Shown here one piece after another: positions 8,738-17,631 of a stretch of DNA of 64,000 nt (the stretch's first letter is position 1; each line of letters opens with the position of its first letter). Position numbers and translations under genes: made by a program. This DNA is from CAWDVR01 sp044869805 (lineage in GTDB: Bacteria; Acidobacteriota; Thermoanaerobaculia; Multivoradales; SZUA-115), in NCBI GenBank assembly GCA_044869805.1, contig JBIOXV010000187.1:1-64000 (forward strand). Reading direction: 5' to 3'. Below the pieces are notes generated by a model. That model did not search any database and was not told the DNA's origin. It saw only the letters and a program-made list of their open reading frames with translations.

Positions 8738-10150
8738 GTGACCCAGCGCCAGGCAGCCCGGCCGAAGCCGCTCCTCCTCTCCACGTTCACGCTGCTTGCC
8801 GGCGTGCTCCTCGCGGCCGCTGCGTTCTGGCCCGGCGCCTCGCTCCCGCTCGCGGCGCAACCTCCTACCGGCCAGGCCCCCCTCGCGGCCTCGGGCGTCA
8901 AGGCGCTCGTCGGCGGCCGGCTGATCGACGGCTACGGTGGGCCGCCGGTGCAGGACAGCGTGGTCTTGATCGAGGGCGAGACCATCCAGGCCGTGGGTCG
9001 GGTCGGTGAGCTCGCCGTGCCGGCGGGCGCCGAGGTGATCTCGACCGAGGGCATGGACGTGCTCCCCGGCCTGTGGGACATGCACGTCCATTTGATGATC
9101 GTCGGGCACGGCGACTACGACCACTGGGACAAGACTTATCCGCCGTTGTTCCGCGACGTCATCATGCCGGCCGCGGCGAAGCAGTTGCTGCTCGCCGGCG
9201 TGACCAGCGCCCGTGACCTCGGCGCGCCACTCGACGACGTGCTGGCAGTGCGCGATCGCGTGAACCGTGGGGAGATCCCCGGCCCCACGCTCTACGTCTC
9301 GGGCCCGTTCCTCCAGCACGCGCCATACCCCGGCACCGAGCTCTTCCGCTGGGGCATCCAGGGAGCCGCCGACGCGCGCGCCAAAGTCAAGCGCCTGGCC
9401 GACGCCGGCGTCGACCTCATCAAGCTCATCGACCAGGACCAGATGACGATCGAGGAAGTGAAGGCGGTCGTCGACGAGGCGCACCAGCGCAACCTCCTGG
9501 TCATCGCGCACTCGCACCGCGCCGAGGAGATCCGCCGCGGGATCGCCGCCGGCGTGGACAACTTCGAGCACACCGGCCTGGGCACGGCGCCGGAGTACCC
9601 CGCGGACGTCTTCGAGCTGATGAAGGGCCGCGCCAACACCCTGTTCTGGACGCCGACCATCGGGCCCCTCACCCTGTTCGAGGAGACGCGCGACAACCCG
9701 GAGCGCATCGACGACCCGCGCTGGCAAGCGGGCCTGCCGCCGGAGGTGGTGGCGGACGTGCAGCGCTCGCTGGCCCATCCCGACCGCCTGGACTACTTCC
9801 GCTTCGTGCCGTTGCGCCAGCCGACCTTGAAGCGCAAGTTCGAGCAGCTGCGGTCCTCGGGCGTGGTGCTGCTGATCGGCACCGACAGCGGCGTGCCGTT
9901 CAACTTCCACAGCGACTCCACCTGGCGCGAGATCGACGCCTGGGTGAACAAGTTCGGGGTACCGGCCATGGACGCCTTGCGCGCCGCCACCTACTGGCCG
10001 GCGGTGGCGCAGAAGGTCGACCGCGAGGTGGGCACCATTTCTCCCGGTAAGCGGGCCGACGTGATCGCGGTCTCTGGCGACGTGCTGCGCCACGTCGACC
10101 TATTGGCCGACGTCGATCTCGTCATCAAGCGCGGCGTGCGCTACAAATAG
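8738..10150 (+). CDS. Exported metal-dependent amidohydrolase
   Basis: A 470-residue amidohydrolase-superfamily enzyme, prolidase/imidazolonepropionase-like, probably hydrolysing a C-N bond in a peptide or cyclic amide in the periplasm. GTG at 8738 is preferred: it gives a short basic N terminus, a hydrophobic segment (residues 11-40) and the start of the domain at KALVGGRLID. The metal ligands are H116 and H118 in WDMHVHLM, K229 in DLIKLID (the usual carbamylated lysine), H258/H260 in AHSH, H278 in EHTG, and D383 in IGTDSGVP. The C terminus has the usual GTISPGKRADVI. An ATG at 8639 is possible, but it would add an unlikely basic extension. Substrate unknown. Confidence 0.85.
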   Translation: MTQRQAARPKPLLLSTFTLLAGVLLAAAAFWPGASLPLAAQPPTGQAPLAASGVKALVGGRLIDGYGGPPVQDSVVLIEGETIQAVGRVGELAVPAGAEVISTEGMDVLPGLWDMHVHLMIVGHGDYDHWDKTYPPLFRDVIMPAAAKQLLLAGVTSARDLGAPLDDVLAVRDRVNRGEIPGPTLYVSGPFLQHAPYPGTELFRWGIQGAADARAKVKRLADAGVDLIKLIDQDQMTIEEVKAVVDEAHQRNLLVIAHSHRAEEIRRGIAAGVDNFEHTGLGTAPEYPADVFELMKGRANTLFWTPTIGPLTLFEETRDNPERIDDPRWQAGLPPEVVADVQRSLAHPDRLDYFRFVPLRQPTLKRKFEQLRSSGVVLLIGTDSGVPFNFHSDSTWREIDAWVNKFGVPAMDALRAATYWPAVAQKVDREVGTISPGKRADVIAVSGDVLRHVDLLADVDLVIKRGVRYK

Positions 10151-10186
10151 GCTTTCGCACTGCACTGAATGTACTAAGCTTTCCGC

Positions 10187-11854
10187 ATGCGGTACTCGAT
10201 TCCCAGAAAGTCGCGGCGCGTGCCGCTGGTCACCGACGTCCATCTCAAGCTCGAAGAGGTTCCCGATCCGGTCACCGCGGTGACCAGCAACGTCTCCCTG
10301 GGCGGCATGTCGGTGGCCGTGGAGCGCACCGCCGAGGTGGGCTCGCTCGTCGCCTTCGAGCTCGAAGTGGGCGGCGCGCTGGTCGAGGGCACGGGCGAGG
10401 TCGCCTGGGTGCGCGGCGAGCCGGCCGCGCCGGGTGTCGAGACCGGCATGGGCATTCGCTTTCGCTACCTCTCCCCCGGCAGTCGCGAGCGGATCTTCCG
10501 GCTGGTGCAGTGGTACTCGAGCCAGGGCGGCGCGGTGAGCCCGGAGGAGGTGTCGGCGGCGGCGAGCGGCCTGACGCCGCCGCCGGGTGGGGTGAAGACT
10601 CCGGCGCCGCCCCGTCCAGCGCCGTCGGAAGCCGCGCCCCCCCCGGCCGCCGTCCCGCGCGAGCCTGTCCCGTCGGCGGCAAGCGCTTCGGCCCCCGTCG
10701 ACCCGGAGTCCACGGCGCCTTTCCTGCGACGCCCCCAGCCTGCTCCGGCCCCGACAGCGCTCGAGGCGGCCACGCCCGCGCTCGCCGAGCCCGATGCAGC
10801 CTTCGACCTGCCAGGCCCGGCGGCGGTCGCTCCGCAGCCCACGGTGCTGGTCGACGAGGACGACGACATCCCACCTCTGCCGGCGACCTACGGTGGCACC
10901 GCCGCCGGTCCAGGCTGGGAGTCGGCCGCGGACGTGCGCAGCCAGAGCTCGGGGCCCACGGCCGGCGAGCCCCTGGTGCTGCCCGAGGCGCCGAAGGAGC
11001 CGCTGGTCGCTCCCGCGGACGTCGCCCAGGTGCCGTTCTCACGCCTGGTCCAGCCGCCTGCCGTGCGCGGCGCCGGCTACGCCCGGGAGCGGAAGTGGGG
11101 CGTGTGGATGTGGCTGGCGGTGTTGCTGCTGGCCGGCCTCGCCGTGTTCGCCGCGGTGCGCTGGTGGATGGTGGCGCAGCGGCTTGGTTACGTGCCGTCG
11201 AGCGAGGACCGGCAGGTGAGCGCGTCCTCGGCCGCGACCCCCGGCGCCGCACCGCGGCCGCTTCCGAACCTGGCGGCTGGCGTCCCCCGCCGCGAGGATG
11301 CCGAGCGGCTTCCTTCCACTCCATCCGTTGCCCCGCCGGCGGGCGAGCCGTCTCTGGCGCCGATTCCTTCGCCCGTGGACGACCCCGGCGCGGTGGCCGC
11401 GGAGCCTGAGCCGGCCGAGGTCGCCGCTCCCTCCGACTCGTCTGAGCCGGGCACTCCGGCCTCCGTCGAACCCGCGGTGCCCGCGGCCCCGGCGCCCGCC
11501 GGGCCTCCGGGCACTGAAGTGCTCTCCATCCGCTGGCAGGAAAGCTCTGGCGCCACCACCGTCGTCATCCAGGCCAACGGCGACGTGCCGCGCGGCAACC
11601 TGCTGTCGAGCCCGCTCGGAGGCGCCAACCCACGGGTGCTGATCCGCATCCGCGGTATCGGCCGCCAATACACCGACACTCGTCTGAACGTGGGCACTCC
11701 CGAGCTCGCCGCGATCCGCACCGGGCTCCACGTCACCAACCTGGGGCCGGAGCTGCACGTCGTGCTGGACCTGGGCGGCCGCCAGGTGGAGCTCACCAGC
11801 CTCGAAACCGGCGCCGGCGGCACCATCCGCGCCGTCCTCTCCAAGAGCGGGTAG
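10187..11854 (+). CDS. PilZ domain - proline-rich linker - TM - AMIN domain protein
   Basis: A 555-residue protein with an unusual order of parts. Residues 1-100 look like a PilZ domain, the c-di-GMP receptor fold: RKSRRVPL carries the basic RxxxR-type cluster and NVSLGGMSV the (D/N)xSxxG motif. Residues ~115-300 are a Pro/Ala-rich low-complexity linker. A single membrane helix follows (WMWLAVLLLAGLAVFAAVRWW, about 307-327), then a second Pro/Ser/Glu linker. The last ~110 residues read like an AMIN-type beta domain (SIRWQESSGATTVVIQAN, RVLIRIRGI, ELHVVLDLG), which in other proteins binds peptidoglycan or secretins. This places a cytoplasmic second-messenger sensor and a periplasmic envelope-binding domain on one chain. 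No clear ribosome site precedes the ATG. It may be co-transcribed with the upstream amidohydrolase (36-base gap). Confidence 0.75.
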   Translation: MRYSIPRKSRRVPLVTDVHLKLEEVPDPVTAVTSNVSLGGMSVAVERTAEVGSLVAFELEVGGALVEGTGEVAWVRGEPAAPGVETGMGIRFRYLSPGSRERIFRLVQWYSSQGGAVSPEEVSAAASGLTPPPGGVKTPAPPRPAPSEAAPPPAAVPREPVPSAASASAPVDPESTAPFLRRPQPAPAPTALEAATPALAEPDAAFDLPGPAAVAPQPTVLVDEDDDIPPLPATYGGTAAGPGWESAADVRSQSSGPTAGEPLVLPEAPKEPLVAPADVAQVPFSRLVQPPAVRGAGYARERKWGVWMWLAVLLLAGLAVFAAVRWWMVAQRLGYVPSSEDRQVSASSAATPGAAPRPLPNLAAGVPRREDAERLPSTPSVAPPAGEPSLAPIPSPVDDPGAVAAEPEPAEVAAPSDSSEPGTPASVEPAVPAAPAPAGPPGTEVLSIRWQESSGATTVVIQANGDVPRGNLLSSPLGGANPRVLIRIRGIGRQYTDTRLNVGTPELAAIRTGLHVTNLGPELHVVLDLGGRQVELTSLETGAGGTIRAVLSKSG

Positions 11855-12041
11855 CGAGAGGGGAAGCCGGGTAGGCGTTCTTCAGCGCTGCTCACTCTCA
11901 GCTACAGCCAAACTCAGCTCGCCGTTCTCGACGAGGTTGCCCTTGGCGCATCCTCGAGCGGGCAGAGGTCAAGCTCGGGGCCTCGGGCGGAGAAACTCGG
12001 TCGGCTTCGTCCGCGAGGGTGCGCTGCGGCCCATAGCCATC

Positions 12042-12695
12042 TCACTCCAGTGAGACGCGAACAGGCACTCGCAGCTCCAGCATCTGTCCCCCGGCGACTA
12101 CGTCCAGAATCAGCTCGGCGGAGTACTCAGAAACTGGCTGCTCAGCAGGAGAGAGGGTGAGCTCGTGCCACCTCGCCTCGACCTGCAGGCTGTGGCGAGC
12201 GACAGCGATCCTTGGGTCTGAGCTCTGCATGGCTGTGATTCGAAACGGCTTCCCGGCGGTCACTTCGAGCCGTCGCTGCGGCAGCGGCTCGCCCGCCCTC
12301 GCCAGCAGACGGACGACCTGTGGCGACGCACGGAGGCCAGGGACGATGGTGCCCACCAACCTGACCGAAACCGGCTGGCCGGTCGGGGATACCGAGAACG
12401 CGACCTCGCGCGAAAAGTAGCCCAGGCGGTTTTCAGGCGGGAACACGAGATCGATCCTCGCCGTCGCCCCTGGCTCGATGGGGAAAGTCCCCCACGTGAG
12501 GCGGGAGCACGCTGCACTCCGCTCGGTGAGGCTCACTAGGGTCGAGGCGTGGTTCTCGACGAGGATGCTCGCCTTCCGCGGCTCATCCTCCATCACCTCG
12601 CCGAAGTCGATCTCCTGAGGGATGAGTAGCACTCCGCCCTGGACTGCGGAGAGGAGAAACGCAGCAGCGAGGAGGACTTCCACACCCATTGGCAT
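12042..12695 (-). CDS. DUF1573-like (ASPM-SPD2-Hydin type) secreted protein
   Basis: A 217-residue protein with an N-terminal hydrophobic segment (residues 4-20, signal peptide or anchor). It continues with IDFGEVMEDEPRKASILVEN, then CSRLTWGTFPIEPGATARI and FSREVAFSVS, the pattern of DUF1573/Ig-like domains. The usual SCGCT motif of DUF1573 is reduced to a single AACSR. The rest (about 120-217) is a second beta-sandwich-like part. The ATG lies three bases after the stop of the preceding 773-residue gene (TAAGAGATG), so translation is probably coupled. Role unknown; it probably accompanies the larger secreted protein. Confidence 0.65.
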   Translation of the reverse strand: MPMGVEVLLAAAFLLSAVQGGVLLIPQEIDFGEVMEDEPRKASILVENHASTLVSLTERSAACSRLTWGTFPIEPGATARIDLVFPPENRLGYFSREVAFSVSPTGQPVSVRLVGTIVPGLRASPQVVRLLARAGEPLPQRRLEVTAGKPFRITAMQSSDPRIAVARHSLQVEARWHELTLSPAEQPVSEYSAELILDVVAGGQMLELRVPVRVSLE

Positions 12696-12698
12696 CTC

Positions 12699-15020
12699 TT
12701 ACGGCAACTTCAGATCCAGCGTCAGCGTCGTTCCCGGGGTGAGCGATCCCGAGACACACCCGCCGACTGGAGCGTGCGACTCAGCAAGATGCCTCGCGAT
12801 GAGCGTCGCCTCGTCCGCCAGGCACAGGGTGTACTCGCCGACTGCCATGTCGCGGAACGTGATCTCGGACGAGTCCGGCGCCGGCGAGGGTTGACCGCTT
12901 CGCGTCAGATGATGCATGAGCGCGCCAGTCCCGAGGTCAGTGCCGTCACGGAAGACAAGAGGCCAGGGCCTCACACGGTCCATCTCCTCGAGCGGCATAG
13001 GCCAGCGGAGGTGGAGGTCGCCCCCCTCCGTCGCCAGGGTCAGCACCAAGGGCTCAGAAGAGACTGCCTGTTCGATGCCCTGGAATGGATAGCCGGGAGC
13101 CTCGACCCAGACGAGCACTCGGGTCGTCTTGCTCGGCACCTCGGCGGAGAACGTGCCGTCGATGCCGGCGCCTGCGGGCTCCGCCCCCATCGCCGTCGGG
13201 TTCCGCGGCCAGATTGTGAGCGCGGCACCGAGCACCGGCCCGGCGGGACCGACGACCCTGCCGGTGAGCTGCTTCGTTCCCTGGAGTCGCAGCTCGACCG
13301 GGCCGGTCGGGTTCTCTTCCGCGGAGGTGACGACCACCCTGTCGGATCTCAGGCGCCGGCCCTGCACGGAGTGCTCGGCGCTCAACTGCACGACTCCGGC
13401 GTCGAACCCACGGGCCGAGAACTTCCCATCCTCCGCGCTCCACACGTACCGCGGAGCATTCCTGGCGCCCACCGTAACGGCCGCGCCGGCCACGGGGCTG
13501 CCCGACTCGTCGACTACGCGGCCGAAAACCTGGGTGTCGGCCAGGTGGAGATCGACCGTCGCCTCCCCCCGCTCGTTGGGCTCGACCTTCATCTTGCGGC
13601 TGGCCAGGGCCTCGCCGGCAACGCCGATCAGCTCGACAAACCAGATCCCGCCGCGGGGAAGCGTGCCCTCGAACTCACCGTCCTCGTTCGCCTCCAGGCG
13701 CGAGGACTCGCTGCCAAACCGGCCGCCGAACCAGACGGTTCCGGCCAGAGGTTCCTTGCCCAGGGTCACGCGCCCTTCCACCGCCACCAGAGGAATGTCG
13801 ATGAACCGCTCCGCGGTCGAGGCGTCGAGCGAAACCGGGTTCAGATCCCTGAAGAAGGAGTTGCCCTGCGAGTCGAAAATGCGAAGCTCGTAAGGGCCTG
13901 GCGTGCGGTTGGGGATTGTGAGCCTGCCATCCTGCGCCGCGGTGCCCTCGTATGGCGGGTCGCCCGCGCTCCCTACGCCGACCGCCGACCGCTCGCCCAT
14001 CCGCACGCGCCAAGGGCGCCCGGCCCAATCGAGAGGTGGTGTGATCGTGAGCTGGAGGCTCATAGGCAGCCGCATCTCGATCGGTTCCCTGATCCACGTC
14101 TCGCTCCTGTCCTTCACTTCGATCGGGCCTGCTTCGCTCGGCGCGAACCCCTCATGCTCGACCCGCAGCCGATAGAGACCAGCCGCGAGGTCGGCGAACT
14201 GAAAGAACCCACGTTCGTCGATGCGCTGTCGCCGCGCAAGTCGCTGAAGCTTGACGGCAACGTCCGCCGCTCCACCCTGAGGCAGGATCGGCTCCAAGGT
14301 TACCAACGAAGCGCTGGCGCTGAGGCCACCGGCCGAGGTAACCACGAAGCCGGCCACGGAGGCGCCGCGCTTGAGCTCCAGAGTGCCCAGGGCCTGCCTC
14401 TTCCCCGGGACAAGTCGATAGCCCCACCGATAGTGAGGGACGAATCCCGGAACGAGGAGTGCCAGGTCGAGCGCTTCGGCAGGCAGGTCGCAGGTGAACC
14501 GGCCGTGGAGATCGACCGGGCAGCGGACCTCGCCCCAGGGCACCTTCTTCGAAGGGGCGATGTGAGGCGGCGGCTCCATGCGGGCTGTGAGGCTGCCGGG
14601 CAGCAGATCGTCCTTGTCGCCGAGCTTCAGGGTGCCGGCGATGGCGCCTGTAGGCCAGACTGAAAGCGCATGGCGCCGCTCGGCCTCGCGCTCACGAAGA
14701 TTCAAGACCTCGGGGAAGAGCCAGTAACCGGGGAGCTGCCCCGCAATCAGCCATTGCTTCCCGACAGGAAGCGAGATGGGTTCGACAACTCCCTCGGAGA
14801 CGCGGACCCGCATGAGCTCGCTCTCCTCCCCGTGAAGCCGCACCTCCAGCTCACCGGAGATCTGGCTGACAGTCGAGCCCGGCAGACGCGGTTCGAGCAC
14901 AAGAGCGAGTCGGGTCAGAGGTGCCGCCGCCGGCGGCTCCTCGGCGGCGACCGGAAGCAACAAGAGGAGGCCAAGAAGGCCGGAGGCCGACACGGCATTC
15001 CTGCGGGCATTCCATTTCAT
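12699..15020 (-). CDS. Secreted protein with carboxypeptidase-regulatory-like repeats
   Basis: A 773-residue exported protein. The ATG at 15020 follows GGAGGTCCGCG and starts a clear signal peptide (MKWNARRNAVSASGLLGLLLL..., cut near residue 26). The body is a chain of ~90-residue beta-sandwich units of the CarboxypepD_reg / Cna-B-like kind. Typical cores recur: GAIAGTLKLGD, ASVAGFVVTSAGG, FGRVVDESGSPVAGAAVTVGARN, and TGRVVGPAGPVLGAALTIWP followed by GTFSAEVP. No enzyme motif is seen. Such domains usually make extracellular or outer-membrane scaffolds. It lies in a minus-strand set with a Cys-rich peptide upstream (38 bases) and the DUF1573-like gene downstream (3 bases). Confidence 0.7.
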   Translation of the reverse strand: MKWNARRNAVSASGLLGLLLLLPVAAEEPPAAAPLTRLALVLEPRLPGSTVSQISGELEVRLHGEESELMRVRVSEGVVEPISLPVGKQWLIAGQLPGYWLFPEVLNLREREAERRHALSVWPTGAIAGTLKLGDKDDLLPGSLTARMEPPPHIAPSKKVPWGEVRCPVDLHGRFTCDLPAEALDLALLVPGFVPHYRWGYRLVPGKRQALGTLELKRGASVAGFVVTSAGGLSASASLVTLEPILPQGGAADVAVKLQRLARRQRIDERGFFQFADLAAGLYRLRVEHEGFAPSEAGPIEVKDRSETWIREPIEMRLPMSLQLTITPPLDWAGRPWRVRMGERSAVGVGSAGDPPYEGTAAQDGRLTIPNRTPGPYELRIFDSQGNSFFRDLNPVSLDASTAERFIDIPLVAVEGRVTLGKEPLAGTVWFGGRFGSESSRLEANEDGEFEGTLPRGGIWFVELIGVAGEALASRKMKVEPNERGEATVDLHLADTQVFGRVVDESGSPVAGAAVTVGARNAPRYVWSAEDGKFSARGFDAGVVQLSAEHSVQGRRLRSDRVVVTSAEENPTGPVELRLQGTKQLTGRVVGPAGPVLGAALTIWPRNPTAMGAEPAGAGIDGTFSAEVPSKTTRVLVWVEAPGYPFQGIEQAVSSEPLVLTLATEGGDLHLRWPMPLEEMDRVRPWPLVFRDGTDLGTGALMHHLTRSGQPSPAPDSSEITFRDMAVGEYTLCLADEATLIARHLAESHAPVGGCVSGSLTPGTTLTLDLKLP

Positions 15021-15058
15021 CGCGGACCTCCGGCCGAGTACTTCCGGGTGGACCCAAC

Positions 15059-15466
15059 CTAGAAGTACGTGGCGCAGCTCGGGCACTCCGCGGGGCACCA
15101 CGCTCCGGGGCGAATGGAGCAGCTCGAGCCGCCGCTACCGCCGCCACCACCAGTACCTCCTCCTCCGCCACCCTCGTTCCAATCCGTGTTCAGGCACTGG
15201 CCACCGCTGAGGACGCAAACGTGCCCGCCGCCGATCCACTCGTCATCGCAGTGGATGCCGCCGCCAGTCTCGTTGTCGCCGACCTGCCAGCACTTGTCGT
15301 CGTAGTCGGTTCCGAAGTTGTGAGGCAGGCACACGAAGCATCCCCAGCCGGTGGCCCAACCCTCGGCGAATGCCGGCGCAGCCCAAGCGACCGCCAGAGC
15401 CAAGAGAGCTGCGGGGAGTACGATGGCCACCGAGCGGCCCTGACTTCTTCCGGTCTGATTCGACAT
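15059..15466 (-). CDS. Small secreted cysteine-rich protein with glycine linker
   Basis: A 135-residue protein of unknown family. ATG at 15466 is preceded by AGGAG at about 11 bases and begins a signal peptide with a typical APAFA|EG cut after residue 34. A longer upstream frame has no coding look. The mature ~101 residues hold ten cysteines, including GWGCFVCLP, DDKCW, GGHVCVL, GGQCL and a terminal cluster AWCPAECPSC. A run of Gly (GGGGGGTGGGGGSGG) splits it into two Cys-rich halves. Disulfides or metal binding are likely. It sits between a TPR-type gene (167 bases upstream) and the CarboxypepD_reg protein, and may be exported as a matrix or signalling component. Confidence 0.65.
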   Translation of the reverse strand: MSNQTGRSQGRSVAIVLPAALLALAVAWAAPAFAEGWATGWGCFVCLPHNFGTDYDDKCWQVGDNETGGGIHCDDEWIGGGHVCVLSGGQCLNTDWNEGGGGGGTGGGGGSGGSSCSIRPGAWCPAECPSCATYF

Positions 15467-15633
15467 GGTTTGATGACTCCTCTCCTTGAGTCTTGTCGCT
15501 CCGTCGTTTGACTGAGGACCCTGATCCCAGGTTAACGGCGGCCCACGAGGGCGGTCAGCGCCCGACCCCCACGCTCCTCTATGCGCTCTGTCGCCCACAC
15601 TTTGTAGCATAATTGCCTTATTCCGCACTATCG

Positions 15634-16353
15634 CTAGTCAAGGTAACTGGGATCGGCCAGCGGAGGTCTGGGATTCGCCGCGCGGCGGGGCTCGGCCGCC
15701 GCGCCAGCGACATCAGCCCGCAGCGCGGTGAGCTGGGCCTCGCGCTCGACGAGTCGCCGGGCTTGCGACAGGGCCAGCTCTGCCTCGGCCTGAAGCGCCG
15801 CCTGCTCCAGGACGAAAGCCGTGCGCTCCCATGCCTCGGCCTCCCGCTTGGCGTCGCCCGCCTCGGCGAAGTCACGGATCGCTGCCTCCAGGTGCCGGAG
15901 CGAGCGGCCGAGATGGCCGCAGAGCCAGGCGCGCAGGCCGAGCATCCGCTCGACCGAGCCAAACACCAGGGGATCTCCCGAGCCTTCCAGCGCCAGCCGG
16001 CGCGCCAGGGCCGCCGGCACCTCGGCGTTCTCGATCCGTCCCGCGAGGAGCCAGGACTCCGTCTCGACGGCGAAGGCCGCAGCGCCCACGTCGAGGGCGA
16101 TGGGGAGGAGTGGCCTGGTGCTCGGCCGCTGCTCGTCCTCGGCGCTGGGGATGGCGATCGAGATCGCGGATCGTGCCAGCTCGCGCGCGTCTGCCAGGGA
16201 GGTTGGAAGCGCCGCCGCAGCGTGGTGCACGAGGTAGAACCCGAAGCGCAGCCGAACGGCGAGAGGCCTGGCCAGGGCCCGCGAGGTACGCCGCAGCCGA
16301 CGCCGCGCCGCAGGCTCAACAGTAAGGGAACCGTTCGAGGCGAAGGATTTCAC
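15634..16353 (-). CDS. TPR-like helical repeat protein
   Basis: A 239-residue, all-helical, Ala/Arg/Leu-rich protein. I start it at GTG 16353 because GAGGAG lies about seven bases before it and the gene then begins 10 bases after the stop of the 90-residue gene. The longer open frame upstream to 16629 is the shadow of that small gene. Tetratricopeptide-like helix pairs are seen in LGRSLRHLEAAIRDFAEAGD followed by EAEAWERTAFVLEQAALQAEAE (about residues 165-210). It resembles the ends of the larger TPR proteins common in this kind of genome and may be a protein-protein interaction or regulatory partner. No enzymatic motif. Confidence 0.6.
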   Translation of the reverse strand: MKSFASNGSLTVEPAARRRLRRTSRALARPLAVRLRFGFYLVHHAAAALPTSLADARELARSAISIAIPSAEDEQRPSTRPLLPIALDVGAAAFAVETESWLLAGRIENAEVPAALARRLALEGSGDPLVFGSVERMLGLRAWLCGHLGRSLRHLEAAIRDFAEAGDAKREAEAWERTAFVLEQAALQAEAELALSQARRLVEREAQLTALRADVAGAAAEPRRAANPRPPLADPSYLD

Positions 16354-16363
16354 GACGCTCTCC

Positions 16364-16636
16364 TCACGGGCTCCCGGTTTGAGCCTTCGCTCGTTCGAGG
16401 TCTTCCTCGCCGGGACCGCTCTTGCCTGCAGCCTCCCTCGCGATCGTCGCCGGGCCGTGCTCTGCGTGCGGCTGGCTGGCCTGCGGCCCTGCCTCAAGCG
16501 AGGCCGTGTCTCCGCGAGGTCGCCTCGCATGCCGGGCCTGCCGTCGCTGCGTCGGTTCTTCCCGGACCGTCTGGATGCGCTCGGACTTGAGCTTGGCGCG
16601 TACGGGCGTGGGTTCGCGGGTGGTTTCATCGCTCAT
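16364..16636 (-). CDS. Small basic hypothetical protein, first gene of the operon
   Basis: A 90-residue charged protein (MSDETTREPTPVRAKLKSER...), rich in Arg, Glu, Gln and Ala, without membrane segment or cysteine and probably disordered. The main evidence is an excellent ribosome site (GGGAGGG, five bases before ATG) and its position as the first gene of the minus-strand set, divergent from the double-HTH gene at 16780. The next gene's GTG start follows 10 bases after its stop. No family is recognised. It could be a regulatory or chaperone-like small partner of the TPR-like protein. Confidence 0.5.
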   Translation of the reverse strand: MSDETTREPTPVRAKLKSERIQTVREEPTQRRQARHARRPRGDTASLEAGPQASQPHAEHGPATIAREAAGKSGPGEEDLERAKAQTGSP

Positions 16637-16779
16637 CGGTCCCTCCCGTCATTCGCGATCGAATCCAGTGCCAGTTATTTCAGATCAGAAGAACCGTAAC
16701 ATGGAGGAAAAGACCGCAATAGAGCGCTTATGGCCTCTGCTGCGGGACGGTGCAGGGCGTCGCCTGCTAGGCTCCAGGC

Positions 16780-17547
16780 GTGGAGCCCGAGGCCGAGATC
16801 GAGCGAGTGAGCCGCGAGCTGGCGGAGCTGGTGCATCGCGCGGGAGTGCCTCTGTTCGAGGTGAGCCGCGACATCGGCCGCCACCCCAACTACCTGTCGC
16901 GCGCCTTGCGGGGTGCCGTCGAGCTCAAGGTGCGCGACCTCTTCGCGGTCCTGCTCCAGATTCACATGAGCCCGCGGCAGCTCTTCCTCTGGCTCTACCC
17001 GTTCGGCGGCGAGGTGGCTGCGAAGCGCGAGCGGGACCCTGCGTTCGGTGCCCGGCGGGACGACTCGACCGAGCGGCTGCTGCGCCGGATCGAGGTGGAG
17101 AAGGGGCACCTGCGCCGGACCCCCGAGGACTGGACGGCCCTGGTCGCCGAGCTGCTGCGCGACCTGCTGCGGCGCAAGGGGCTGGCGCAGGAGGCCGCGA
17201 GCCTGGCGCTCGGGCTGGGGCCGAGGTCGCTACCCCAGGTGCTGGCAGGGAAGACCAAGCTCACGCTGCAGCACCTCTTCGCCGTGCTGGCGCTCACCGG
17301 GACGCCGCCCGGCCGGTTCTTCCTCGAGCTGTTCGGCGCCCCCGAGGAGGATGCGCTCGCCGCCCTGCAGTGGGTGCGCTATCTCGACGCGCTGGAGAAG
17401 GACTACCCGCGCATGCTCGCCGCCCAGGCCGCGAAGGCCGAGCGCCAGGAGGAACCGCAGGAGCCGAGGGCCGAGCCCGGCCCGGCGGGAGCAGGGGAGG
17501 CGCGCCCGCGCCGCGGCCCGGGCCGGCCAACGCGTCGCAGGCGGTAG
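16780..17547 (+). CDS. Double helix-turn-helix DNA-binding regulator with basic AT-hook-like tail
   Basis: A 255-residue cytoplasmic protein starting at GTG. Residues ~12-60 form a Cro/CI-type HTH (LVHRAGVPLFEVSRDIG followed by HPNYLSRALRG). A second HTH-like unit is at ~120-165 (KGLAQEAASLALGLGPRS and LPQVLAGKTKLTLQHLFAVL). The C terminus is a charged linker ending PRRGPGRPTRRRR, which contains the GRP core of an AT-hook. No ligand-binding domain is seen. It is divergent from the small-protein/TPR operon at 16636 across a 143-base gap and faces the TPR gene ending at 17632. It probably controls one or both; direct evidence is only the gene order. Confidence 0.7.
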   Translation: MEPEAEIERVSRELAELVHRAGVPLFEVSRDIGRHPNYLSRALRGAVELKVRDLFAVLLQIHMSPRQLFLWLYPFGGEVAAKRERDPAFGARRDDSTERLLRRIEVEKGHLRRTPEDWTALVAELLRDLLRRKGLAQEAASLALGLGPRSLPQVLAGKTKLTLQHLFAVLALTGTPPGRFFLELFGAPEEDALAALQWVRYLDALEKDYPRMLAAQAAKAERQEEPQEPRAEPGPAGAGEARPRRGPGRPTRRRR

Positions 17548-17631
17548 CGACCGCCCGTGGCCTGACTGCGATGGAGTGCTCTCGCAGCGACCGTCGCAGG
17601 CCGGCCTAGCAGGCGGCGCGTTCGCGCGCTC

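Noticed and set aside
11855..12041. Possible small gene in the gap after the PilZ gene
   Set aside because: No frame with ribosome site, coding-like composition or clear hairpin is visible in these 187 bases.
16637..16779. TGGCAC as a possible sigma54 promoter element between the divergent genes
   Set aside because: The matching -12 TTGC at the required spacing is absent.
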